A stretch of 64,000 nucleotides of DNA from Hydra vulgaris (GCF_038396675.1 NC_088930.1:41181001-41245000), one strand, 5' to 3'. Counted from the stretch's first letter, positions 41,220 to 54,899 are shown. Notes: a model not told the origin generated them from the sequence alone. Numbers and translations are program-made.

Positions 41220-42330
41220 AGAAATGATGGCTCTTTTAAGCAGCAACCATGATAGCACTTGTAGAAAAGAAAAGAGATGCAGTTTTACAACGATGGGAGA
41301 GAGGCTCAAGCTTTGTAGATAAAGAAAGTTAAGCTACAATGCATTTTTAGATCTTGTCAAAAAGAGAATGAGCATTACTAGAAAAAACAGTTCTAATATG
41401 ACAACAAGCTGTTATAAAAGAAAGAAAAGTCTTTGATAATAGAAAAACTTTTTGTCAATACAGAATATTAAGTTGAGTCATCAGCAAATAGATAAGTAAG
41501 AGAGGAAGGAATTATGTAGATAAGAAACAATACAGAACCAAGGATATAATTTCAGGTACCCCAAAAGTTACGGGAAACAAAAAAGAGTGTCAGTCTTCGA
41601 AGATGACATTAATGTTGCGATTAGAAAGCAAATGATATGATGATCTCAAAAATTTTCACAGATACACCATATAAAGCAAGCTTATTGAGAAGACCAGCAT
41701 GCAAAATTTTATCAAAAGCTTTATGTCAAGAACAATAGCCCTTGTCTCACCGTCTTTAACCTAATTCATGTTAGAATCTTTCTGATAAAATAGAAATAGA
41801 ATAAGAAGAAGATCGAAAACCATATTGATTGTCAGAGTGTTATTAGACTAAAGATGGGATGTTAGAAATTTGCTGATTAAAGAATTAAAGACTGATTGGA
41901 CAGATATTTGGAGGGGTCAAATTAGAATAACAGATGCCATTGAACCACAAATATTTTCCAGCGGGCAGAAAAACAAGATTCAGTCAAGCACTTATTATAT
42001 AGGTAATAGAGAATTTAGGAGAGTTCAATCGGCCAATGATTCGAGAGTCGAAGTAGAAGAAAATATTTAAGCAAATAGTTCTGCCTTATCCTTGGAAAAG
42101 GTAATAAAATCAGACCCATTAGAGATGAAATATTCAAACTACCTTTATAAATGACACTGTTGAAGATTTTCAAAAAGTATTTAGAGCATAACATTTAAAA
42201 TAATATAGGAGACTTAGTAAATTGGGAATATAGCAATATGGAAAATAGCAACTGCACAAGAAGGTGAAAACCATGAAGTAGAATAAGGTTTGACTTGAAA
42301 CTAACAAGAAAAAAAGAATCCATGCCTGCC
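41220..42330 (-). pseudogene. LINE reverse-transcriptase relic, antisense
   Basis: Reading the minus strand with frameshifts gives ISKFLTSHL...SNNTLTINMVF (42,110-41,820), AIVLDIKAFDKILHAGLLNK then ALYGVSVKIFE (41,750-41,640), TFGVPE-SLVLYCFL (41,565-41,520) and LLIYLLMTQLN, a frame-shifted FADD box (41,495-41,470). The order NQYGF, LDISKAFD, GVPQGS, FADD is that of a CR1-type RT, and HAGLLNKLALYGVS fits that clade. Many breaks; inactive. Confidence 0.7.
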
Positions 42331-42826
42331 TAAATCCAGTAGGTTATGTATGTGGCACATTTATCAGCAGAGAGACGAATCACTTCGTGACGGTCCTTAG
42401 GCTATGTTTCTTGTCTGGAACAGGTTGCACTGGATTAAATGTTAGCACTAGCAGGGTGATCATGATGACCATATGCCTGACCTGACCCTATTATTAGTTA
42501 CAGCTACAGCTACTTTTTAAATTATTGTTGAAAATTGTGATATGGTGTCTATTACTGTTAAATGAATTTGATAATGGTTGATTAAGATTAAGTAGTTGTT
42601 CTTTTTTGTCTAACTCCATTGATCTATGTTAAATTCGAAAAGCTATAATATACAATGCTGCTTTTTTCCTTATAGTAGGGGTGGAAAAGCTGCAAGGATA
42701 CGCAACGAGGAGCCGTTGCATACACGCAACTGTTACTTGCTTAGCATAACATTATATATTGATTATTAATTGTAAATCAAAATTTATTGCAGATAGTAAT
42801 ACATTAGTGCTTAAGAGAGTTTTTTC
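42331..42826. other. Unassigned, partly GC-richer
   Basis: 42,310-42,480 (e.g. GAGACGAATCACTTCGTGACG) may be the non-coding part of the adjacent LINE. No gene. Confidence 0.35.
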
Positions 42827-43013
42827 TAGGGATACACTATAAATTCGGCTTCAGTTTTGGTTAACAAGGATGTATTTTGAAAGTACAAACTCTAAAATTT
42901 CTTAAAGTTTTAAAGTATCTAAAATATTTTCAAAGTTTAATATATTTTAACTTATTTTAACTTACTTAATATATTTTAACTTACTACTGACGCACACTAT
43001 TATAACTTATATT

Positions 43014-43200
43014 GAGCAGCCGTGGTGCAGTGGTAGCGCACTTGCCTCAGAAACAAAGGATCCGTGGTTCAAACCCCACCTCTGAGCAAGTTTTGCGACA
43101 TTGCACAGTGGGCCAGTGACTGGACAAAAGTATAAAAACCAAAATCAGAATTTTGATGCCTAAATGGTGTCGAACCTATATAAAGACATTATAAAACAAT
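43014..43200 (+). mobile_element. tRNA-derived SINE
   Basis: A box TGGTGCAGTGGTAGCGC and B box GGTTCAAACCC at the correct spacing, followed by about 110 bases of non-tRNA tail (CAGTGGGCCAGTGACTGGAC). The acceptor stem does not pair, so it is not a functional tRNA. Both Pol III promoter boxes are intact. Confidence 0.75.
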
Positions 43201-43888
<688 letters not shown>

Positions 43889-44636
43889 TAATTTAAATTT
43901 TGTTCTTATTTATTTAGCGCTTGTCAAACCAAATTGATTTAATAATCTATTTTGGTTGCTTTGGTTGTGCACAACCATCCAGCCATGGCTATTCATTTTA
44001 TATGTTGAAATGCTGTTTTTATTAAGGCTTCATGAGTGTCACAAGAAGCAAAATTCACTAATTTATTTGACTCAACAGTCTTTCGTTTATTTATTTTAAT
44101 TATATTAAGAGATGGATTCAAAGTAAACTAACCGGTGCAAGGTTTATTATAAAGAATTCAGCTTGGCTTGAAAATGATTTTAATACCACATTAATGAAGG
44201 ATAGTAAAAATAAACAACTCGGCAGACCTACATTATCATTTCAAGAATCATCATTAAAAACAAAGAAAAGTTGCAACTTTGTCAACTTCAAATTCTTGTG
44301 AATTATTGTTTGCTAAGCTTGTACTACTTATAGATTACATTGTCAAAGATTTTTGATGATTGTGAATTCATGGGAACAGTATAAACATACAAATTTTAAA
44401 AATTCTGTAGACGCTCGTAAAATCTGTTAATTAGAAAAACTAATTAATTAAATTAAAATACAATTTTGTTCTACAGGAAAACAAGTTTATCTAGCAACGT
44501 GTAATCATATTAAACTTAAATAAGTTTTGCTTTTCACGAGCAAGGGTCTCATAAAAAAACAGGTGCTAAATAGTGTACATAGCGCAAATAAAACATATGC
44601 AACTAATAAAAGTTAGTTGCTGCTAAGCAAAATTAG

Positions 44637-44794
44637 GTATCCATAGCAACTAAATAAAAAATATATTCACGTTTTTAAAAAGCGCGACCTCATATTGGTA
44701 CTTATATAAAATTTGGTAAACATAGCACTCGTAAAAATATCTGTAAATACCAAAACTAGATTTTTCCTATCCGAAACTTAGTATCCATAGCAAC
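44637..44794. repeat. Diverged duplication carrying two X-box-like motifs
   Basis: GTATCCATAGCAAC occurs at 44637-44650 and 44781-44794, each followed by related sequence (AAGCGC, CATATT, ATAGC.CTC). The 14-mer is close to the RFX X-box GTTRCCATGGYAAC. No gene start is visible nearby. Confidence 0.5.
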
Positions 44795-44883
44795 GAATTA
44801 AAAAAATAACACCTTCATAAGAAGCGCAGACATCATATTATTACTCATCCTAATTTTAGTCAATATAGCTCTAATATTAAATG

Positions 44884-44936
44884 AGTTATGAATTTTGTCC
44901 AGTAAAAGTGAATTTTACTGGACAAAATTCATAACT
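44884..44936. repeat. 24-bp perfect palindrome
   Basis: AGTTATGAATTTTGTCCAGT with AAAA and its reverse complement around GTGAA. Confidence 0.88.
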
Positions 44937-45704
44937 AATTTAATTAAATGCCAATTAAATGCTCATACGCGGTGCTCAGTTATAATACCGTAAGGACTTC
45001 TTGACCTAAATAAATTTAAACTAAAAACTAAAATAAAACTAAAAAAATAATAATAATAACTATATCTAGTTTTTTTTTTGCTTTGAATTCACTCGAATAA
45101 GCTCAAAACCAATGGGTGACTTTTTTTTATATCTGTAATTTAATGGTTAAAGAAACAGGCTTTTGCCTGAGTATGGAGAACAAATTGCATTTTTAAATTA
45201 TAATATGCTTAATTTCATGGAGTAATTTTTATTTAATTAATAATACACTAATATCTCGTATTAATATTATTAAATTCACTCATTCGTACTAAGTAATTTT
45301 TGGAAACTTTAATGTTCAAATTAATGTATAGTTTAAATACATAGACAATATATACAAGTTATATATATACAAGTTTATAATATAATTATAGTTTATAATT
45401 TTATTGCTTATTCGTTTTAATTTGATGCGATGAAGTGAATCAAGTTCCGTAATCCATGCATTTATTCATTCACGTAGTAGTAGTAATAACTAAACACTAT
45501 TATTAATTAGCTAAGAGCAGTACCGGCCTTAGCCTTCTTGCCGCCCTCGTGCAAAATTTTACTTGCCGCCCCTGACAATTTATGAACTTGCTGGTAAATT
45601 AAACGGAAATAATAACAAATTGAATTCAAAAATAAACATTTGCAATGAAATGCTACATACAAAAAAGCGTTTTTTGTTTATGTTTTACATAAAATAAATT
45701 TTTT

Positions 45705-47597
45705 TTAATTAATCTTTTGGGTCTTTTTATCATCGAAATCTTTGATTAGCGTAGAAAAATCAAGATTTTCAGCAATATCGTTTTCAATCGATAGAGTTCC
45801 TAAACTTGAAAGTCTATCATGCGACATTATTGACCGCAGATAGATTTTTATTAGTTTCATTTTGGATAAGCTTCTTTCTCCACACGCTACAGTGACAGGT
45901 ATTGTAAGCAAAGTTCGCATTGCAATTTATGTGTTTAGATACAAATCTTGCATTTTATGCTGTTTTATAAAGTTTAAAACTATAATAGGAGTAATTTTAT
46001 GCTTGACCATTTCATCGCAAAGGAGAATATCATTAATGTCCAATATTAGATTTGCGGTAAGTTTACTTTGAAGACCTAAACATGATTTTAGAACTTCTTC
46101 TCTTTTTTGCAAACTATCAACATTATACAAAAGACCCCAAACTTCTAAATAATTCTCCAACTGTATAAATCTTTCTCTCATTGAAATTAAACATAGATAA
46201 TGTGTCTAAAAGAGGATTGTAGAAAACAATTTCTAATTTTTTTTCAAGAGAAAATGAATAAATTCCATCTTGGGCTGGTTCGTCAAAATGGCGTTTTACT
46301 CGTATTATTCTTTTAAGTGTTTTAAAAACAGGCTCCACTTGTAATTCTACGGCCAAATCCTTTGCTTTTATAATTGCATCTTTAAACCACATTTTCTGTT
46401 ATTTTCTAAAAATGAACAACAGCTTTTCACTAATTTTGCACATTGAGTAATGTCCATGTCTTTCTCTTGAAGAGTTTTACAAGCAATATTGATTTGAAAA
46501 AAAAAACGTCATACCAGACAATTAAAGAGACAAGAAAGCTAAAATCTTTCAAATGCTCTGCTAGAGTTATCGCTTCATGTGCAGTTTTAGGATCAAATCC
46601 TTTAATTTCTGAAAATGCTATCAAAACATCATGTATATCACCAACTAGATTACGAACGGCTTTGACACTACTTATTTTTGCTTCCCACCGCGTGTCACAG
46701 AGTTTCTTTAAATGCAAAATTTTAACGTGATCAATTAAAATTTTCCATCGGCTCACTGAAGCTGAGAATAGAGTGAACAATCTCTGGAGAATACCAAATA
46801 AAGTTATAGATTTTACTGAAGACTGTGTAGAGTCACTTATTACCAAACTTAAACTATGGCTATCGGGAACATATAATGCTAAAGAATTAAGGTTTAAAAT
46901 CCTTCTTTGTACCCCATTAATCTTTTTTTTCATATTTGATCCATTATCACACCCTTGACCTCTACAGTTAGAGTTGTTTTTTTTATATAAATATCAGGTG
47001 TACAATCAGGAATGATTGAATCAGAGACTAAGTTTGATTTCGAATTATTATAAAAAAGTAGACAACAAAAACAAAATACGGAGTTTTTAGAATCTGAATA
47101 AACCAGCCATCTTCGGCAAAAGGTTTCTCCATTTGCAATTTTCTATTGTAATAAATGCTAGAAAAATGTCGACCATTTCTACCTTCAGAGTATTTTTCCT
47201 TTGTAATTTGAAAAGGACCAAATTTATTTAAATGGTCCACAATGTTGCTAGATCGAACAATTGACCACTTTTCACAATCCAATAAATTAGGTGTTTGTTG
47301 TAAAAAATCTTCCAATAAATTATTTGATTCTTTTAAAATAACTGGTTCATTATCTATTTCAATTTGCAATGAAGTTATACAATTATTTTTGAGTTATTTT
47401 CAACGATCTCTACGACTATAGTCGTAGAGATAGTTGAAGCATCAGGGTTGAAATTATCATCAGGGTTGAAATTTTTTAACACATTTTTCAATACTCATGA
47501 ATTTTTTTAATTTTTCAAACTTTTGATCTTTCTCGGACTTTTTTCCGTACTCATACTCAGACAACTTTTTTTTTGAATTTGAAATATTATGTGACAT
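45705..47597 (-). pseudogene. hAT transposase pseudogene: TTF zinc finger, DUF4371, dimerisation domain
   Basis: Start Met at 47,597, with a basic N-terminus (SKKKLSEYEYGKKSEKDQKF). The TTF-type zinc finger follows at about 47,270-47,060 (GPFQITKEKYSEGRNGRHFS, then YYNRKL). The RNase-H-like core at 46,930-46,430 reads MKKKINGVQRRILNLN, ALYVPDSHSLSLVISD, RWKILIDHV, LCDTRWEAKISSVKAVR. The hAT C-terminal dimerisation motif at 45,890-45,705 reads ACGERSLSKMKLIK, RSIMSHDRLSSLGTLSIEND. At least five frame breaks, including a palindromic insertion at 47,401-47,436. The finger Cys residues are partly lost. Confidence 0.85.
47401..47436. repeat. 18-bp palindrome without spacer
   Basis: CAACGATCTCTACGACTA directly followed by its reverse complement with one mismatch, inside the hAT pseudogene. 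Confidence 0.85.
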
Positions 47598-47883
47598 GAG
47601 ATAAATTATTTTTTATTTGTAAGATAAAATTTTTTTTATTAATTATAGAAAAAATTTAATTAACTTTTATTAATTTTGTTAAACTTTGTTCAATTTTTTT
47701 TTTCACTATAATTCAGTATAATTTAAAAAAAAAAAAAAAAAGAGTTAAACTAAGTTCTCAAAAAACAAAGATAATATTCTTAAAGAATAAAAAACAAAAT
47801 AAAACTTACTGATTTTTAAAAATTGTTTAAATCTAGTCAACTTAAAATTTAATAACAAAAAATATAATCTTTTAAACTTCTTT

Positions 47884-48041
47884 ATAAAAAAAGTTGTGCG
47901 CATTTGTGCGTTATTTCCCCTATCAGGGAAACAACGCACAATTTGTAGTATCGTTTGTGTATCGTTTTTAGTATCATTTTGTAGTATCATTTGTGCGTTA
48001 TTTCCCCTATTGGAGAAATAACGCACAAATGATACTACAAA
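47884..48041. repeat. Nested palindromes (GTGCGTTATTTCCCC)
   Basis: A perfect 27-bp palindrome (47978-48004 and 48015-48041) lies beside a second, imperfect one (GTGCGTTATTTCCC / GGGAAACAACGCAC at about 47,905-47,938). TTTGTAGTATCATTTGTGCG is shared. Looks like repeated inverted duplication or a small fold-back element. Confidence 0.82.
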
Positions 48042-48451
48042 TTACAGTAGAAAATCATACGTTGATTATATTTTTAAGGAAATTTAGTAATTTTTTGTCA
48101 TTCGAATTTAAAACCGGGTTGTTTTTTTTTGTAAAGGTTAGGCATTAAATCTTTTATTTTTAATTTACTATTAGATAATTAAAACTAGTGACTAATAAAA
48201 TTTTCCGCCCCTATTTACTTGGCGCCCTCGTGCGGTGCACAACCTCAAAAAACCTTTAACGTAGGTCCTTTTAGAACCAAATACGGGCTGGGTAGAAATA
48301 TTATTTGTTAAAAATTATTTGTTAATAATATAGTTAGATAATTAGGATAGCTAGATAGATAGCAAACATTAGCTGTATAAGTATAAAATTGTCAAAGTGG
48401 CTTCGGCAGAAGCTTCCGTTTAAGCCAATTCTTGGCTTCGGTACATCCCTA

Positions 48452-49424
48452 GTTTTCCCCTACTTTTCTATTAATCTTTATTGTAATAATCTGTAATGAT
48501 GTCATCAGTTTGAATCATGATCAGTCTAGCACTTTACCTCGCTTCCAGATAAAATTTCTGGCTCCTTTGCTTCACGTGCCTGGTTGCATCTGGCAAATTT
48601 GTATAAGTGTGCTGAATCTTGTAAGTGCAAACTTGCATTAGTTTAGGATAAGTGCAAAACTGCATAAGTAAAAACTGTTTTACGAACGACAAACGGTTTC
48701 AAGTTTCTAAAATAGTTGAATATTAAAAAACAAAAAGTAGACTTTCCAGCAAAATCTCAATAAACATTTGTTGCCAGTGTAAACATTTATTGCCTGTGTT
48801 CCTAACTATCAGTTGTTTTACGCACTTTTCTTTTCATAAAAATTATCTCATTAAACTGACACTTCAATCCTATTGTTTTTTTTAATGTTTCAAATGATCA
48901 TTTCTAGTTAAAATAAGAGATAAAACCATAAAATATTAGGAAATATACGAGAGCAATCACAATAAATATGAGAGTTTAATAACGGTAGAAACTAGGTTTC
49001 TACCGTTATCGTTAGTCGATCATACGCATCATATCAAACAAAAGCCACGCAAAATACCTTGTTAAATATCTAAAGAAAACCTAAGTAGCACTCAGGCAAC
49101 AGTAAAAACTAAGAGAAAAAAAAGGGGGAAAAAAATCACAGTAAATGACATTGATGTTCGACAATCATCAAAATAGAAAAAAACCAAGAACCAACAAATT
49201 GAAGGCAAAAAATCAAAATCGCTGAAATGTTTTAATTTTGTTTGTATATTGTGTTCAAATTTAGTAAAAATTAAAAAAAAACTATCAATGACACTTGTGA
49301 GGAAGGTTAAATTAAGAAGCCATTATAAAACTATTAGGTAATCAAAGTAACCAAAATTTAACAATTTCATCCACAACGAAGGGATGAGATTGATAACATT
49401 TTGGAGATAGAAAAACTCTTATAC
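48452..49424. other. AT-rich spacer
   Basis: Contains a small palindrome at about 48,980-49,010 (AACGGTAGAAAC/GTTTCTACCGTT). No gene. Confidence 0.4.
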
Positions 49425-49571
49425 CAAAGAGTAATTTCGTAAAAATGCCATAAAACCTATTAAAGTCACCCTGTTTTACGGTAGCAGTTTGCACTAAAGT
49501 TTGTGCTGTGCTTTCTTGCACATTGGCATTAATAAAAATCGCACTTTTTTTCTCTTTTGCTTTTTGTTTTC
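49425..49571 (-). CDS. Candidate internal exon of an unknown gene
   Basis: 49 codons, phase 1 at both ends, between acceptor TTTCCTTGTAG and donor G|GTATAAG. Product G-KQKAKEKKSAIFINANVQ, then STAQTLVQTATVKQGDFNRF and a hydrophobic end FTKLLF. Base composition is GC-richer than the flanks. No partner exon was found within reach, and I do not recognise the protein. It may be a real exon of a gene extending either way on the minus strand, or chance. Confidence 0.3.
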
Positions 49572-49868
49572 CTACAAGGAAATAAAAATCAAATATTTTC
49601 AATTATTTACACTCTAGTAAGGTCACTTTTACTCTTGAAATGTTTTAAAAAGCTTTTTAGACTTAGCTCATTATTAGATCTAAAATATAACCTGAAGCAA
49701 ATTAAAAAAAAAAAAACACGCCAACGGCAATTATGGTTACTGCTTCGTATTTATATGATCTACCTTTAATTTATGCGTCTCCCTCTGCAAGGGGGTGGGT
49801 CTTTGAAACCATATAAGTGTGTGCAATGGGGAAAGGGATTACTAAATCAGCGGTTTTACTACGTATGT

Positions 49869-49903
49869 ACTAAGAGAGCATTCATGTAGAATGCTCTCTT
49901 AGT
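49869..49903. repeat. 15-bp perfect palindrome
   Basis: ACTAAGAGAGCATTC and its reverse complement around ATGTA. Confidence 0.85.
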
Positions 49904-50932
49904 CAAAAAAAGTTTTTTATGCAGGAATATTTAAAATAATACTTTTATAAAATGTTTGAGACTTATGAAAATTATATTTTTGATAATATTAGGGACCCGT
50001 CAAAATTTCAAGCGGTCTTAGGGGACCCTTAAAAACATTTTTTCAACAAATTTCTTAGAATCTACTGCTTTTATATAGAAAACATGTATGTGGTAAGAAA
50101 AACTCTTCTTTAAATTGTGTTTTGGGACATCCTAATGTAAAGATTTAAAAATTAAAAAAAAAAGAAATCAAAATTAGAAATTATGGTAAACTCCAGGAAA
50201 CAAAACTAAAATTTATTATAATATATTATATAATAAATAATAATTATAAAACAATTATTACTTAATAAAATAATTTTACATCATATAACAAAATCATCAG
50301 ACATCATTACAAATTATATCATTACATATACCAAAAAAAACCAATCATTATTAATATACAATCACATTTACAATAACAAATTTTATTTCTTTTCGTTCTG
50401 TCAATTTTTATTATCTTGCTTGATGATTTTTATTATCTCGCTTGATGATTTTTGTCAGAAATTACATAAAAGCAACAATAAAATATTTAAATATATAACT
50501 ACAAAGATAAACGTGCAACAAAAAAGTCAAATAATTATCGTAGTTTATCATTTTTAATACAAAAAACAACATAGTTTATCATTTTTAATACAAAATACTT
50601 ATAATTCCTATAAATAACCTAAAAAGCTGCCCTTTCATTTTTAAACATTTTAACTTCAGCTTTATTCTGCACCAAATTTAAACATTTTTGCAAACTTTTA
50701 TAAGTTCAGTAGTACTACTCACAAGAACTTTTTGAACTTGCACACTACAAAAGTATTAACTTAAGAATGTTATGTGGCATTACATATAATCAACACTAAA
50801 AAAATCAAAACATCTCCATGCAAAACCATCTTTTTTCAAATAAGATCAATTTTAGATAAATAATTAGACAACTAGACAAAATTAGTACAACATATGAAAA
50901 CATGAGAACAACAAGGCTGTGTGTCACTTTCT

Positions 50933-50975
50933 AAATATTTTAAGCTACATCAAAGAGATGTAGCTTAAAATATTT
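50933..50975. repeat. 19-bp perfect palindrome
   Basis: AAATATTTTAAGCTACATC and its reverse complement around AAAGA. Confidence 0.85.
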
Positions 50976-51821
50976 TTTTTGTTTTACAGATATTCAATAA
51001 AATTTTCTTTATCAATGTTTTTGAAGAAGGTGGACAAAGTTTTAATTTATACCATTTTAAACTTTAAAAAAAAATTGTAACATCACGTATAACATCAAAA
51101 AAAAGATTATAACATCATTATATTTTACCATTATATAATTTTGTATATACAAATTAGACAATACATAAAACACAAAAAGAACAAATTTTAAACAATAAAA
51201 TTTGATAAAAACCAACCTCTGTATTAGGGTGTCTCAAAAAATGTTTTTATCGAAAAACAAATTGTGGAAAAGTTCAATCGTTATCATTATGTATTAGTGG
51301 CTTATAGTGAAAATTTCAGCCTTCCCAATCAACTCTAAGGTAAATAATGTGGTTTTAGGCAATTTCTATATAATAGAATTTTTCCTGAATATTTTAAAGT
51401 TATAAATAAAAGATATTAAATAGAATATTATATTTTAAAGTTTCGAATATAGATAGTTCTAAATTTAAAACACTCACAAAACACTGGTTTCGATTTAAAA
51501 TATATCTAATAGAATAAAAAAAATTCAGATTTTGTGTGACAATTTTATTTCAGATAACAGTTCTAAATTGAGTTGAAAAGCAACAAAAATGTGCTGACAG
51601 TTGTGATACTTGATGTTCTACAAGTACTTCTTTGTAACTTTCTTATATATTTGCAGTCTGTTTTTATGGACAACCTAGAAAATAATAAATAAACTTAAAA
51701 ATGCAGGTTATTTTGTAAAATAATTAAATAATCAAAGCTCTAAAATTCCAAGTATTTGAAATTAATAGTTTAGTTTATTAAATAAAATGATATGGAAATA
51801 CTTTAAACAGTTTACGGACAT

Positions 51822-51870
51822 TCCCCCACCCAATGTACGTGCATAGCATGCACATACATTGGGTGGGGGA
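51822..51870. repeat. 23-bp palindrome, 3-bp spacer
   Basis: TCCCCCACCCAATGTACGTG with CAT and its reverse complement (one mismatch) around AGC. Confidence 0.85.
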
Positions 51871-52239
51871 AGGTGTTGTTAGGTGTAAATTGTTAGGTGC
51901 AATTGACTTCTTTTTTTTGTTATTAAAAATGAGCATGATGTGTGTTTGCTATTCTAAATTGTCTAATTTTTCAAAAACGACTCCCTCCTCCTAACAATTT
52001 ATATGCTACAGGTCTGTATAATAATGTTTAGTAATTACCAGAAAAGTATCCTGAAGTCTATCCTCGTTATGTGTCCTTCCAATAAAGTCTTGGATCGTTT
52101 TGTGATGTTCTGCCTGATCATTTATCACTGCAAGCTGATTTGCACAAGCAGAGAACTTGACAAATGTCTTAGGGGCTCTCTCACTTTCGCAAAGCAGCTA
52201 TATCTTTCTCCCTCCACAGCTAAATACTCTTCCTTAGTG

Positions 52240-54345
52240 ATTTCTAGGAAAAAAAAGAAAAGATAACTTTAATCAGTGAAAAAATGTCATCAAGAGATGA
52301 CATTGGAACAACAACTGGCTGGATTCCAGATTTCTCAAGTACCATATTTTCTTTTTCTGGAACACCACAATATACCAAATTGTTAAGGATAATGTATTTG
52401 ACGTCAACATCTAAATCCCTGTAAGCAAAAGACAAAACCACAAGCTGGGGAGCTAGATACCTAGTGTGCCATAGAAGGCTTTTGTTGAGAATCTTTCTAT
52501 TCTCTGCATAGGCTTTGTAATCATCTGACATTTGGAGCTGGTAAGTTTAAAAGTTCTTAGGTCATTTGAAGGAGCTTGAGTTGACATAGGACTCTTCAGA
52601 AAGAATAGAACATGGAAAAACAATGTAATTTGTGGCAGTGTTTATATTCTTGAGAGTAGCAGGCACTACTATTTTTGAATCATTTAGATGATAGCTCTGT
52701 GGCATTTGTAGGTCAAGAAGGTAAAGACAGTCACTCATAAACCTGGCCTTATGTTGAGATCCTGGCTGCTTAAAGAAGAAATTAGGTATATCTGCACCCA
52801 GGAAGTAAGCCAGTAGCTGGCAATGGTACTTGTAGTCTCCTCTCTGGAAAGTGTTTCTCTGAAGTGCTGTGGTGCTAAATTCTTTAGTTTCAACTGCAAG
52901 ATGATGCAAAAGAGTACCTGGTCTAAATGCATCCTGAAACCATTCAAATTTGACAATTTTTTCAAGTTTATTAACTTCTCTGTGTATTTGCGGCCATAGT
53001 TTCTGAAGTAAAACATAGAGGTGTTTGGTTGGACTTTGTACCAAAAACAAGTTTCATGACATGAGACACAGGTCTCTCATATATTTGGTGTCTGCACATT
53101 AGCCAGAGAACAGGCCTCCCCAAAGCATGAATAATAACATTCCTTATAGCTCCTTTGTTCTTTCCTGTGTTGCTAGCTGTGGTGTCAGAACACACCCCAT
53201 TGATTTGATCTAATAGTTCAGAGTATTCGAGGATATTTGAATGGCTATAGCCTGGTCGCTTCCCTCAGAGCTTTTAATTTTCAAAATGCCAAGTAGAAAA
53301 TGTAAAGGATCAGCTTCAGGAGAAGAAATGCTTATAGCTATCCCTTCATGACTTGTGGAAATTGCTTCTTCACTGGTGTACTGCTTTACAATTTTAGTGT
53401 CGAAGTGACTAACTTTAAGCCTTTTACTTTGTCCATGTTCTTCTCTTGGATGATCTGGGCTTCTGAATCTATTACAGTGTGTGCTTTCCTCGTCAGAGTT
53501 GATCTTGAGATCTTTAACTCCAAAGAGATGTCAACAAAGAGGTTCCTGGTCAAACACTAATATTATATCTTGTCATGATTGGGATTCAATTGCTTAGAAG
53601 TTCATCCATACTTAGCTGAAGACTAACTTTTACTTCCCCTGAAATCATTCAGGTCTTTGAAGGAGGCATAAAAACTTTTAATGGTACACAGACAGTGATA
53701 GCTTTCCAGAGTCTGGAAAGCTATCACTGTCTGTGTACCATTAAACTTCAAACTCTCTTTGTTCTAGTTCTTCTAGCTTCCTTTTATTCTTTTTCTTTTG
53801 ATTTCTGAGCTTTTCATCTTGTGAGCGCTTTTTTTCCTCCAATATTCTTATTTTCTCCACAGCCAAACAAGTATTTTTTTCAAAAGTGTTATCAATACCC
53901 GCTATCTTGACCATGCATTCTTTGAGGCAGTGCTTTAGGAATTCAATGTCCCCTTTTCAAGCCTCTATGTTCCTCATTGGATCTCTTTTTATCAAGTTAA
54001 CAATGTTGGCCTTTTGAATTGGGAATAAGAAAATGCTTTCTTTTAGAAAGTTGTTTACTTTCTTGCAGTGGCTTCCTTTTGTCAGACTTGAGTCTTGAGT
54101 CTTTTTAGGGATTGGTACTCATTGATCTTGTTGGTAATTCGGTGTTTTGGATTTTTGATACCAATTCTCTTCACACTTTCTACAAGGGATTGGTACTCAT
54201 TAATCTTTTTGGTAATTCATTGTTTCGGATTTTTGTCACCAATTTTCTTCACACTTTCCTTCTCCTAACTTGCTGCATTTCAGATTCTAGAAGCAAGGGC
54301 ACATTCAACTTTACAGTTCATCTTGGTAGTGCTAAAAAGAACTAG
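52240..54345 (-). pseudogene. Decayed transposase-like gene, family not certain
   Basis: Three overlapping minus-strand blocks: MCSDTTASNTGKNKGAIRNV and ALGRPVLWLMCRHQIYE (53,195-53,080); FRPGTLLHHLAVETKEFS, QHKARFMSDCLYLLDLQ (53,050-52,562); RYLAPQLVVLSFAY, EKENMVLEKSG (52,531-52,244). Further broken sequence continues to about 54,345 with an N-terminal internal duplication of about 25 residues (KRIGIKNPKHRITNKINEYQ and a diverged copy). The DTTASNTG...LGR.LLWL.CRHH pattern occurs in repeated transposase-like proteins of cnidarians and insects. I cannot name the superfamily securely. Confidence 0.6.
53677..53745. repeat. 34-bp perfect palindrome, 1-bp spacer
   Basis: Arms 53677-53710 and 53712-53745 with one G between. 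Located inside the decayed transposase gene. Confidence 0.9.
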
Positions 54346-54899
54346 AACTCAGATAGAACTCAGAAATTTTACAAATGTTAACTAGTTTCTTTTCTAATCT
54401 AGAGATGTTGTCTCAATTAAAATATTGATCTTGGGCAGATGTTAAACGCATCTGGCTACTCTCTTGCAGAAGGCCTCCTAAGCAAAGACTTAAGAGGTAA
54501 ACAGATTCTATCTGCTGAACACCTTCACACCCCTTTTTTATCTATTAGGCTGGCGCAGATGTATTTTTAATCATTTTTAATCATGTTGAATGTTGAATGC
54601 TAGCACTTCTTGACTCAATGCATGGGTTTTTGTGTTTCTGTTTTTATGACTAGGCAACTCATTCTATTATCTCCTAATGAGGGTACAGCTCTAAAACTCA
54701 GTTTTATGGTTCTGAGGCTGGCTGGTAGTCAGGTTTCCCGAATTCTGTGGTAGCTCTCAGAGAGACTGGTTTCATCAACAGCTGAAAAATATCAGAGTAT
54801 TTACAGTGCCATGTTGCACATGGATGGTGTTCCCGTTCGTACTTTTGGAGTGTATTGTCGAGGCCATATTTGGGGTTCTTGGTTAAGGCTTAGAGTTTA

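Larger units (their letters stand above)
45518..48270 (-). mobile_element. Nearly complete but dead hAT transposon, ZMYM/TTF type
   Basis: The left end CAGTACCGGCCTTAG and right end GTAGGTCCT (reverse complement AGGACCTAC) are weakly inverted. Both subterminal regions share GCCCTCGTGC and CCGCCCCT motifs. Contains one decayed transposase gene read on the minus strand. Confidence 0.7.
49573..52240. other. AT-rich spacer with small repeats
   Basis: No gene. Contains palindromes at 49,869-49,903, 50,933-50,975 and 51,822-51,870, and short direct repeats near 50,415-50,455 (CTTGATGATTTTTATTATCT) and 50,538-50,590 (TAGTTTATCATTTTTAATAC). Confidence 0.5.

Noticed and set aside
43014..43090. Functional tRNA gene
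   Set aside because: The A and B boxes are good but the acceptor stem does not pair and a SINE-like tail follows.
51781..51875. Rho-independent-type terminator hairpin
   Set aside because: Bacterial-type terminators are not expected here; it belongs to the short-spacer palindrome series.
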